Shown: positions 46,501-58,500 of the stretch, piece by piece
Layout: each line of letters opens with the position of its first letter
Numbering within the stretch: position 1 is the first letter of the stretch
Source: Physella acuta
Lineage: Eukaryota > Mollusca > Gastropoda > Physidae
Assembly (NCBI RefSeq): GCF_028476545.1
Contig: NW_026731642.1
Coordinates: 424,501-488,500 of the forward strand
DNA length: 64,000 bases
Direction: 5' to 3'
Notes under the pieces: model-generated
What the model was told of the DNA's origin: nothing
The model's input: only the letters and a program-made list of their open reading frames with translations
The model's database searches: none
Translations under genes and position numbers: made by a program

Positions 46501-49500
46501 TTCTCTCACGTTCAAATGGTCAGAATCTATTGCCGGACAAAATGGACGGCCTGGTCATAATGGACCGCTTGATCAAGGTAGACTGCCTCGTGTCGCCTGT
46601 GGGCGATCTAGTTAAAGACTTAGGCAACAGGGGAGGTTATCCTCAACTCATGTGGCCATTGGTTGGGGTGGTCATCTGGTCTGAATTAATCAATCAGATC
46701 TTGATGGAAAATTTCTACGTCTTAGACACTCTTAATAAGACAGTGGAAAAACCCCGGTAGTTGCACCATCAATCCATATATGGTATTAACACAATGTCAA
46801 AATAAAACATTACTGGACCTAAGTAGGTCACAAGGATCTGTGTCACCAATACATTTTTAAACTAGAGGATCTGTGTCACCAATACTTTTTAAAACTAGGG
46901 AATCTGTGTCACCAATACCTTTTTAAACTAGGGATACTGTGTCACCAATACCTTTTTAAACTAGGGAATCTGTGTCACCAATACTTTTTAAAACTAGGGA
47001 ATCTGTGTCACCAATACTTTTTTAAACTAGGGATACTGTGTCACCAATACCTTTTTAAACTAGGGAATCTGTGTCACCAATACCTTTTTAAACTAAGTTA
47101 TACTTTGTCACCAATACCTTTTTAAACTAAGGGATACTGTCGCCAATACCTTTTTAAACTAGGGAATCTGTGTCACCAATACTTTTTTAAACTAGGGATA
47201 CTGTGTCACCAATGCCTTTTTAAACTAGGGATACTGTGTCACCAATACCTTTTTAAACTAGGGAATCTGTGTCACCAATACCTTTTTAAACTAGGGAATC
47301 TGTGTCACCAATACCTTTTTAAACTAAGTTATACTTTGTCACCAATACCTTTTTAAACTAAGGGATACTGTCGCCAATACCTTTTTAAACTAGGGAATCT
47401 GTGTCACCAATACCTTTTTAAACTAAGGGATACTGTCGCCAATACCTGTTTAAACTAAGGGATACTGTGTCACCAATACCTTTTTAAACTAGAGGATCTG
47501 TGTCACCAATACTTTTTTAAACTAGGGAATCTGTCACCAATACCTTTTTAAGCAATCTGTGTCCCCAATACTTTTGTAAACTAGGGAATCTGTGTCACCA
47601 ATACTTTTTTAAACTAAGGGATACTGTGTCACCAATACCTTTTTAAACTAGGGAATCTGTGTCACCAATACCTTTTTAAACTAGAGGATGTAACGGACAC
47701 CTATCTACCAGCCAGATAGATGGTGAACGCCCCCGGATTCTTTTTTGGAGTTATATGCAAATGACATAAAGCCTAAATGAATGAACACTAACTCAACAAC
47801 ACACTAGGGCTCGATTTCGATGTCTAGGGAAAACTAGTGATACTATTGAAGTTAACAACTCATCCAATCTGCATACAACCTTTAATAAGCGAACACAGTT
47901 GTGGCAGAACACAAGGTTAAACAAGATAAAATATTTAATTTAGAAAATAACAAAACCCAACTTACAAAGCGTAAGAAAAAATTCTATCACAGATTCTAAC
48001 ACTGTATAAAAATAGCCACTGGTCACATAACACTGCTATAGCATCAAGAATCACTTGGCGACAAGTAATATAATATTAGAACACTTTAACAACTTAGGAA
48101 TGCATAGCACACTCAGGACTTAAGTTCTCTCACGTTCAAATGGTCAGAATCTATTGCCGGACAAAATGGACGGCCTGGTCATAATGGACCGCTTGATCAA
48201 GGTAGACTGCCTCGTGTCGCCTGTGGGCGATCTAGTTAAAGACTTAGGCAACAGGGGAGGTTATCCTCAACTCATGTGGCCATTGGTTGGGGTGGTCATC
48301 TGGTCTGAATTAATCAATCAGATCTTGATGGAAAATTTCTACGTCTTAGACACTCTTAATAAGACAGTGGAAAAACCCCGGTAGTTGCACCATCAATCCA
48401 TATATGGTATTAACACAATGTCAAAATAAAACATTACTGGACCTAAGTAGGTCACAAGGATCTGTGTCACCAATACATTTTTAAACTAGAGGATCTGTGT
48501 CACCAATACTTTTTAAAACTAGGGAATCTGTGTCACCAATACTTTTTTAAACTAGGGATACTGTGTCACCAATGCCTTTTTAAACTAGGGATACTGTGTC
48601 ACCAATACCTTTTTAAACTAGGGAATCTGTGTCACCAATACCTTTTTAAACTAAGTTATACTTTGTCACCAATACCTTTTTAAACTAAGGGATACTGTCG
48701 CCAATACCTTTTTAAACTAGGGAATCTGTGTCACCAATACCTTTTTAAACTAAGTTATACTTTGTCACCAATACCTTTTTAAACTAAGGGATACTGTCGC
48801 CAATACCTGTTTAAACTAAGGGATACTGTGTCACCAATACCTTTTTAAACTAGGGAATCTGTCACCAATACCTTTTTAAACTAGGGAATCTGTGCCACCA
48901 ATACCTTTTTAAACTAAGTTATACTTTGTCACCAATACCTTTTTAAACTAAGGGATACTGTCGCCAATACCTGTTTAAACTAAGGGATACTGTGTCACCA
49001 ATACCTTTTTAAACTAGGGAATCTGTCACCAATACCTTTTTAAACTAGGGAATCTGTGTCACCAATACCTTTTTAAACTAAGTTATACTTTGTCACCAAT
49101 ACCTTTTTAAACTAAGGGATACTGTCGCCAATACCTTTTTAAACTAGGGAATCTGTGTCACCAATACCTTTTTAAACTAAGGGATACTGTCGCCAATACC
49201 TGTTTAAACTAAGGGATACTGTGTCACCAATACCTTTTTAAACTAGGGAATCTGTCACCAATACCTTTTTAAACTAGAGGATCTGTGTCACCAATACCTT
49301 TTTAAACTAGAGGATCTGTGTCACCAATACTTTTTTAAACTAGAGGATCTGTGTCACCAATACCTTTTTAAACTAGAGGATCTGTGTCACCAATACTTTT
49401 TTAAACTAGAGGATCTGTGTCACCAATACCTTTTTAAACTAGAGGATCTGTGTCACCAATACTTTTTTAAACTAGGGAATCTGTCACCAATACCTTTTTA

Positions 49501-52500
49501 AGCAATCTGTGTCCCCAATACTTTTGTAAACTAGGGAATCTGTGTCACCAATACTTTTTTAAACTAAGGGATACTGTGTCACCAATACCTTTTTAAACTA
49601 GGGAATCTGTGTCACCAATACCTTTTTAAACTAGAGGATGTAACGGACACCTATCTACCAGCCAGATAGATGGTGAACGCCCCCGGATTCTTTTTTGGAG
49701 TTATATGCAAATGACATAAAGCCTAAATGAATGAACACTAACTCAACAACACACTAGGGCTCGATTTCGATGTCTAGGGAAAACTAGTGATACTATTGAA
49801 GTTAACAACTCATCCAATCTGCATACAACCTTTAATAAGCGAACACAGTTGTGGCAGAACACAAGGTTAAACAAGATAAAATATTTAATTTAGAAAATAA
49901 CAAAACCCAACTTACAAAGCGTAAGAAAAAATTCTATCACAGATTCTAACACTGTATAAAAATAGCCACTGGTCACATAACACTGCTATAGCATCAAGAA
50001 TCACTTGGCGACAAGTAATATAATATTAGAACACTTTAACAACTTAGGAATGCATAGCACACTCAGGACTTAAGTTCTCTCACGTTCAAATGGTCAGAAT
50101 CTATTGCCGGACAAAATGGACGGCCTGGTCATAATGGACCGCTTGATCAAGGTAGACTGCCTCGTGTCGCCTGTGGGCGATCTAGTTAAAGACTTAGGCA
50201 ACAGGGGAGGTTATCCTCAACTCATGTGGCCATTGGTTGGGGTGGTCATCTGGTCTGAATTAATCAATCAGATCTTGATGGAAAATTTCTACGTCTTAGA
50301 CACTCTTAATAAGACAGTGGAAAAACCCCGGTAGTTGCACCATCAATCCATATATGGTATTAACACAATGTCAAAATAAAACATTACTGGACCTAAGTAG
50401 GTCACAAGGATCTGTGTCACCAATACATTTTTAAACTAGAGGATCTGTGTCACCAATACTTTTTAAAACTAGGGAATCTGTGTCACCAATACTTTTTTAA
50501 ACTAGGGATACTGTGTCACCAATGCCTTTTTAAACTAGGGATACTGTGTCACCAATACCTTTTTAAACTAGGGAATCTGTGTCACCAATACCTTTTTAAA
50601 CTAAGTTATACTTTGTCACCAATACCTTTTTAAACTAAGGGATACTGTCGCCAATACCTTTTTAAACTAGGGAATCTGTGTCACCAATACCTTTTTAAAC
50701 TAAGTTATACTTTGTCACCAATACCTTTTTAAACTAAGGGATACTGTCGCCAATACCTGTTTAAACTAAGGGATACTGTGTCACCAATACCTTTTTAAAC
50801 TAGGGAATCTGTCACCAATACCTTTTTAAACTAGGGAATCTGTGCCACCAATACCTTTTTAAACTAAGTTATACTTTGTCACCAATACCTTTTTAAACTA
50901 AGGGATACTGTCGCCAATACCTGTTTAAACTAAGGGATACTGTGTCACCAATACCTTTTTAAACTAGGGAATCTGTCACCAATACCTTTTTAAACTAGGG
51001 AATCTGTGTCACCAATACCTTTTTAAACTAAGTTATACTTTGTCACCAATACCTTTTTAAACTAAGGGATACTGTCGCCAATACCTTTTTAAACTAGGGA
51101 ATCTGTGTCACCAATACCTTTTTAAACTAAGGGATACTGTCGCCAATACCTGTTTAAACTAAGGGATACTGTGTCACCAATACCTTTTTAAACTAGGGAA
51201 TCTGTCACCAATACCTTTTTAAACTAGAGGATCTGTGTCACCAATACCTTTTTAAACTAGAGGATCTGTGTCACCAATACTTTTTTAAACTAGAGGATCT
51301 GTGTCACCAATACCTTTTTAAACTAGAGGATCTGTGTCACCAATACTTTTTTAAACTAGAGGATCTGTGTCACCAATACCTTTTTAAACTAGAGGATCTG
51401 TGTCACCAATACTTTTTTAAACTAGGGAATCTGTCACCAATACCTTTTTAAGCAATCTGTGTCCCCAATACTTTTGTAAACTAGGGAATCTGTGTCACCA
51501 ATACTTTTTTAAACTAAGGGATACTGTGTCACCAATACCTTTTTAAAATAGGGAATCTGTGTCACCAATACCTTTTTAAACTAGAGGATGTAACGGACAC
51601 CTATCTACCAGCCAGATAGATGGTGAACGCCCCCGGATTCTTTTTTGGAGTTATATGCAAATGACATAAAGCCTAAATGAATGAACACTAACTCAACAAC
51701 ACACTAGGGCTCGATTTCGATGTCTAGGGAAAACTAGTGATACTATTGAAGTTAACAACTCATCCAATCTGCATACAACCTTTAATAAGCGAACACAGTT
51801 GTGGCAGAACACAAGGTTAAACAAGATAAAATATTTAATTTAGAAAATAACAAAACCCAACTTACAAAGCGTAAGAAAAAATTCTATCACAGATTCTAAC
51901 ACTGTATAAAAATAGCCACTGGTCACATAACACTGCTATAGCATCAAGAATCACTTGGCGACAAGTAATATAATATTAGAACACTTTAACAACTTAGGAA
52001 TGCATAGCACACTCAGGACTTAAGTTCTCTCACGTTCAAATGGTCAGAATCTATTGCCGGACAAAATGGACGGCCTGGTCATAATGGACCGCTTGATCAA
52101 GGTAGACTGCCTCGTGTCGCCTGTGGGCGATCTAGTTAAAGACTTAGGCAACAGGGGAGGTTATCCTCAACTCATGTGGCCATTGGTTGGGGTGGTCATC
52201 TGGTCTGAATTAATCAATCAGATCTTGATGGAAAATTTCTACGTCTTAGACACTCTTAATAAGACAGTGGAAAAACCCCGGTAGTTGCACCATCAATCCA
52301 TATATGGTATTAACACAATGTCAAAATAAAACATTACTGGACCTAAGTAGGTCACAAGGATCTGTGTCACCAATACATTTTTAAACTAGAGGATCTGTGT
52401 CACCAATACTTTTTAAAACTAGGGAATCTGTGTCACCAATACCTTTTTAAACTAGGGATACTGTGTCACCAATACCTTTTTAAACTAGGGAATCTGTGTC

Positions 52501-55500
52501 ACCAATACTTTTTAAAACTAGGGAATCTGTGTCACCAATACTTTTTTAAACTAGGGATACTGTGTCACCAATACCTTTTTAAACTAGGGAATCTGTGTCA
52601 CCAATACCTTTTTAAACTAAGTTATACTTTGTCACCAATACCTTTTTAAACTAAGGGATACTGTCGCCAATACCTTTTTAAACTAGGGAATCTGTGTCAC
52701 CAATACTTTTTTAAACTAGGGATACTGTGTCACCAATGCCTTTTTAAACTAGGGATACTGTGTCACCAATACCTTTTTAAACTAGGGAATCTGTGTCACC
52801 AATACCTTTTTAAACTAGGGAATCTGTGTCACCAATACCTTTTTAAACTAAGTTATACTTTGTCACCAATACCTTTTTAAACTAAGGGATACTGTCGCCA
52901 ATACCTTTTTAAACTAGGGAATCTGTGTCACCAATACCTTTTTAAACTAAGGGATACTGTCGCCAATACCTGTTTAAACTAAGGGATACTGTGTCACCAA
53001 TACCTTTTTAAACTAGAGGATCTGTGTCACCAATACCTTTTTAAACTAGAGGATCTGTGTCACCAATACCTTTTTAAACTAGAGGATCTGTGTCACCAAT
53101 ACTTTTTTAAACTAGAGGATCTGTGTCACCAATACCTTTTTAAACTAGAGGATCTGTGTCACCAATACTTTTTTAAACTAGAGGATCTGTGTCACCAATA
53201 CCTTTTTAAACTAGAGGATCTGTGTCACCAATACCTTTTTAAACTAGAGGATCTGTGTCACCAATACCTTTTTAAACTAGAGGATCTGTGTCACCAATAC
53301 CTTTTTAAACTAGAGGATCTGTGTCACCAATACCTTTTTAAACTAGGGAATCTGTGTCACCAATACCTTTTTAAACTAGGGAATCTGTGTCACCAATACC
53401 TTTTTAAACTAAGTTATACTTTGTCACCAATACCTTTTTAAACTAAGGGATACTGTCGCCAATACCTTTTTAAACTAGGGAATCTGTGTCACCAATACCT
53501 TTTTAAACTAAGTTATACTTTGTCACCAATACCTTTTTAAACTAAGGGATACTGTCGCCAATACCTGTTTAAACTAAGGGATACTGTGTCACCAATACCT
53601 TTTTAAACTAGGGAATCTGTCACCAATACCTTTTTAAACTAGAGGATCTGTGTCACTAATACTGTTTTAAAAAGTCACCGTCGACCGAGGCTTGAGCTAG
53701 TGTGACCTATAAACCCATTACCAGTACATTGAGACGCCCGGCTTAACGCAACGGCAAGTCGCGAAGAACAACGTACTCGCTGAATGCATACAACCAACAA
53801 GACTAATCTTCACACAACCAAAAAGACAGATCTAACATAGCTGGTGTCACACTAGACAAAATTATCGGTTTCGTTGTCACAATAGACATATAATTTAACG
53901 GAGCTTTGTCACACAAGAAAATGTAACGGTTTTCTTGTCACTCAAGACAGTTTTAACAGCGCTGTTGTCGCTCAAGACAGTTTTAACGGGTCCGTTGTCA
54001 CTCAAGACAGTTTTACCGGTTTCGATGTCACCCAAGACTGTTTTAACGGTTTAGATGTCACCCAAGACAGTTTTAACGGCGCTGTTGTCGCCCAAGTACA
54101 GGGTGTTGCTTGTACTGTGACCAATGAAGCAGAGCCGGTGAACCATTGACGTTTTATCGATTGCTTGTGTAAGCAACCAGAGGACAGTGACACGGGTATT
54201 AAATGGCCGTGGTTGTGCTGTTACAGACTATGTAGTTGTGTCTTTACTGGTTGTGTCTCTGTGGTTTTGCCATAGCAGGTTGTGTGTTAGTGAACTAATG
54301 ACCTAATGCTGGATTACTTTGTCCCTTGACCAAATGCTGGATGACTTAGCCCCTTGACCTAATGCTGGATGACTTAGTCCCATGCTGGATGATTTAGTCC
54401 CCTGACCTAATGCTGGATGACTTAGTCCCATGACCTAATGCTGGATTAGTCCCCTGACCTAATGCTGGATGACTTAGTCCCCTGACCTAATGCTGGATGA
54501 CTTAGTCCCATGACCTAATGCAGGATGACTTAGTCCCATGACCTAATGCTGGATGACTTAGTCCCATGACCTAATGCAGGATGACTTAGTCCCATGACCT
54601 AATGCTGGATGACTTAGTCCCCTGACCTAATGCTGAATGACTTAGTGCCCTGACCTAATGCAAGATGACTTAGTCCCCTGACCTAATGCTGGATGACTTA
54701 GTCCCCTGACCTAATGCTGGATGACTTAGTCCCCTGACCTAATGAAGGATGACTTAGTCCCCTGACCTAATGCTGGATGACTTTGTCCCCTGACATAATG
54801 TTGGATGACTTTCCCCTGACCTAATGTTGGATGACTTAGTCCCATGACCTAATGTTGGATGTCTTTGTCACATGACCTAATGTTGGATGACTTAGTCCCC
54901 TGACCTAATGTTGGATGACTTAGTCCCATGACCTAATGCTGGATGACTTAGTCCCATGACCTTATGCTGGATTAATTAGTCCCATGACCTAATGCAGGAT
55001 GACTTAGTCCCCTGACCTAACGCTGGATGACTTAGTCCCCTGACCTAATGCTGGATGACTTAGTCCTAGCATAATGCTGGATGACTTAGTCCCCTGACCT
55101 AATGTTGGATGACTTAGTCCCCTGACCTAATGCAAGATGACTTAGTCCCCTGACCTAATGCTGGATGACTTAGTCACATGACCTAATGCAAGATGACTTA
55201 GTCCCCTGATCTAATGCTGGATGACTTAGTCCCATGACCTAATGCTGGATGACTTTGTGTCTCCTCCCCCCCCCCCCCCCCCCCCCGACCTAATACTTGA
55301 TAACAAAATATCTCTGCTATTTGTTGATCTTACCCTGGGACACAACTGGGCTAACTGGCATTTATTTTTAACCAGTTAATAGATTTCTTGTGACAACACA
55401 CTGTCCTTTGTGTTGTAAAGTGAAGAAATAAAACTGGAATTGGAAAAGTTGATTTGGCATTGATTCCTGGCTAATCCCTCCCATTGTTATGTGTAGCTTG

Positions 55501-58500
55501 GTCAATACCTGGGAATCAGGTAGTTACATTACCATGTGTTTCTTGAGGGTGGTTGGTGGGGGTCTTAATCATGTGGTGGTAATAAAGTCAAATTAATTCA
55601 TGTGTTTACATTTCATGGTGTGGGGGGGGGGAGGGTGTAGTAGGGTACCTAATATAGGTAGTAATAGTTCATCTCTTATGTCATAGCACACCTTTATGGG
55701 ATGTTATGTTACCTGATAACCTGGTGCATGGTGGCATAGGTCACCTCTTGTGGGACCATGGGTCACCTGCTGTTGTGGGGTCACGGGTCACCTGTTGTGG
55801 GACCATGGGTCACCTGTTGTGGGGCCATGGGTCACCTGCTGTTGTGGGGCCATGGGTCACCTGCTGTTGTGGGGTCATGGGTCAGCTGTTGTGGGGCCAT
55901 GGGTCACCTGCTGTTGTGGGACCATGGGTTACCTGCTGTTGTGGGGTCACGTGTCAGCTATGGGTCACCTGCTGTTGTGGGGTCATGGGTCACCTGTTGT
56001 TGGGTCACGGGTCACCTGTTGTGGGACCATGGGTCACCTGTTGTGGGGTCATTGGTCACCTGCTGTTGTGGGGTCACAGGTCACCTGTTGGGTCACGGGT
56101 TACCTGTAGTGGGGTCATGGGTCATCTGTTGTGGGGTCACGGGTTACCTGTAGTGGGGTCACGGGTTACCTGTAGTGGGGTCACGGGTTACCTGTAGTGG
56201 GGTCATGGGTCATCTGTTGAGGGGTCATGGGTCACCTGTTGTGGGGTCATGGGTCACCTGTTGTGGGACCATGGGTCACCTGTTGTGGGGTCATTGGTCA
56301 CCTGCTGTTGTGGGGTCACAGGTCACCTGTTGTGGGGTCACGGGTTACCTGTAGTGGGGTCATGGGTCATCTGTTGTGGGGTCACGGGTTACCTGTAGTG
56401 GGGTCACGGGTTACCTGTAGTGGGGTCACGGGTTACCTGTAGTGGGGTCATGGGTCATCTGTTGAGGGGTCATGGGTCACCTGTTGTGGGGTCATGGGTC
56501 ATCTGTTGAGGGGTCATGGGTCACCTGTTGTGGGGTCACGGGTTACCTGTAGTGGGGTCATGGGTCATCTGTTGTGGGGTCATGGGTTACCTGTAGTGGG
56601 GTCATGGGTTACCTGTAGTGGGGTCATGGGTCATCTGTTGAGGGGTCATGGGTCACCTGTTGTGGGGTCACGGGTTACCTGTAGTGGGGTCATGGGTCAT
56701 CTGTTGTGGGGTCATGGGTTACCTGTAGTGGGGTCATGGGTTACCTGTAGTGGGGTCATGGGTCATCTGTTGAGGGGTCATGGGTCACCTGTTGTGGGGT
56801 CACGGGTTACCTGTAGTGGGGTCATGGGTCATCTGTTGTGGTGTGACCTGTGCACAACACCTTAGCTGCACCTTCAGCCCCCCACACAGTTTTACCTGTC
56901 GTACATTTGATGTCATCAACTCCCAGGTTATCTCTATAAAATCTCCCCTGTTGATCCCACCATTATAGCATGATCCTGCCTTTAAGGCACACAACTTGGT
57001 ATTTCTCTGTTTTTATTGTGTCCCTAGTTTGGCTGTTAGAAAGTTAAAAAAGTAGCTTTCTCAGATGAAGACCATCTCTTGTTGTTTGTAGCTTAAAATT
57101 AAACTGGTAAAAGTGAAAATATTGGTGATACCTGGCATGTACCTGGTAAAGTTGTGTGACTTGACCCATTCACCCTTTTAAGGTGACAAGCACCTTTTTT
57201 ATGAAGGCCAAGTGACTCGCAACCCCACTACAATTGAAAAAGACATTAAAAATCCTTAACAATAAAACTGAATTATCGTGAATTTTGTTTAATATACTAT
57301 ATCCATTGGTACCCCCTCTGAAAACTGTGACTCAACCTGTTCTCAAATTATTGGTCTTGTACTTGTAGAATTCAGCAGAATAGTGTTTACATCATAATTG
57401 CTGTCTTTGACAGCTGTTTTTAATAACAATAAAAGTCCACAACTTACCTTCTGTTGTCAAAACATCGTCAATGTTAACATACATCATTTCTAAACTGGAC
57501 CATGCTTGTATGTATAATGCTTTATGTATTGTTGATATTTGTGTCTGACACAAGATTATCATATCTTTTAACTGTGTTTACTTTCAGGGCCCTAACAATT
57601 GTAGACTCCTCACGAATATCATCTCGATCCTTCTCATAGTCTATGTATTGTTGATACTTGGGTCTGACACAAGATTATCATATCTTTTAACTGTGTTTAC
57701 TTTCAGGGCCCTAACAATTGTAGACTCCTCACGAATATCCACCTTCATCATCTCAATCCTTCTCATAGTCTATGGCAGCTTCAGGTAGGTCCCCTTGTTT
57801 GATACATTAGTGAACAGTTTAGAATTTATCTCAGTGTTGACAGTAGGCTGAATATGACCATTCCTGCTTGTTTCAGATCATTAAATATTGAGAGAGAGAA
57901 AGAAAAAGATGAAAAAGACAAAGAAAAGTTTGGCTTATCTTTACCCGGGGGTGGCAGCTCAGACAGTGAATCCCGTAAGTCTGAGGTCACAGTGGTCCTG
58001 TAAAACCATTTTCATTGGTCCCATGTCTTTCACAATATTTCTTCTACAATCCAACTAACTTCTTAACCCTTTAACATTTAGATAATGCTATACATTTATA
58101 TATATTTTTTAAAATTAAATTAATTTTGTCTATTGTTATAAGCTCTAAAAAAATGGACTGGTATCAACACACATCACTAATTACACATGGTGTTATTTAA
58201 AGAGAGCATAGTTTTCAAGTTATCTAATCGGCTTTCACCCTAATGTACACAGGACAATAACAGCCTGTGTGCAAAAGGATGAGAAACTCATCCACATCCA
58301 ATAAACAAATCCCTTTCAGCCATGCTAAATGTTTCATGTTGATCCAAACGACAGAAGATGGAATAAATTTTTTTTTGTTTTCAGAAACGATGACTCGGGA
58401 GACTTATCAAGGTAACACGTTTTTTTTGTTCACAGAGCTCCAGACCCTGGACACCTGCCAGGCCATGTTCCTGCCTGTTGGCGCCTCCATCTCCCTGCTC

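Larger units (their letters stand above)
43845..53670. repeat. 33-bp minisatellite with LTR-containing higher-order repeats
   Basis: Units of 27-33 bp built from ctgtgtcaccaatacctttt taaactaggga, with subtypes (agaggat, agggatac, aagttatacttt, gtcgcc). The array contains five identical-looking solo LTRs. Spacing between LTR copies is 1950, 1624, 1950 and 1950 bp, and the minisatellite variants between them recur in the same order. So the LTR plus flanking units multiplied as one higher-order repeat, with one unit about 326 bp shorter. Confidence 0.95.
42316..57706 (+). other. SPPL3 intron 1 (about 15.4 kb)
   Basis: Runs from donor tctc|gtgagt to acceptor ctttcag|ggccc. Besides the listed repeats, 42640-42815, 43031-43440, 43523-43845, 53670-53880, 55290-55730 and 56850-57520 are unique DNA with C/G runs (43197, 43642, 55266, 55622) and no coding signature that I can support. 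Confidence 0.85.

Noticed and set aside
44580-52284. Five identical 76-codon frames ([14 protein letters not shown]...) as a small gene family
   Set aside because: They lie wholly inside the five copied solo LTRs and have no counterpart in known proteins.
58385-58411. A 27-nt microexon in SPPL3
   Set aside because: The intron to the next acceptor would be 24 nt, too short to splice. An alternative acceptor explains the sequence better.
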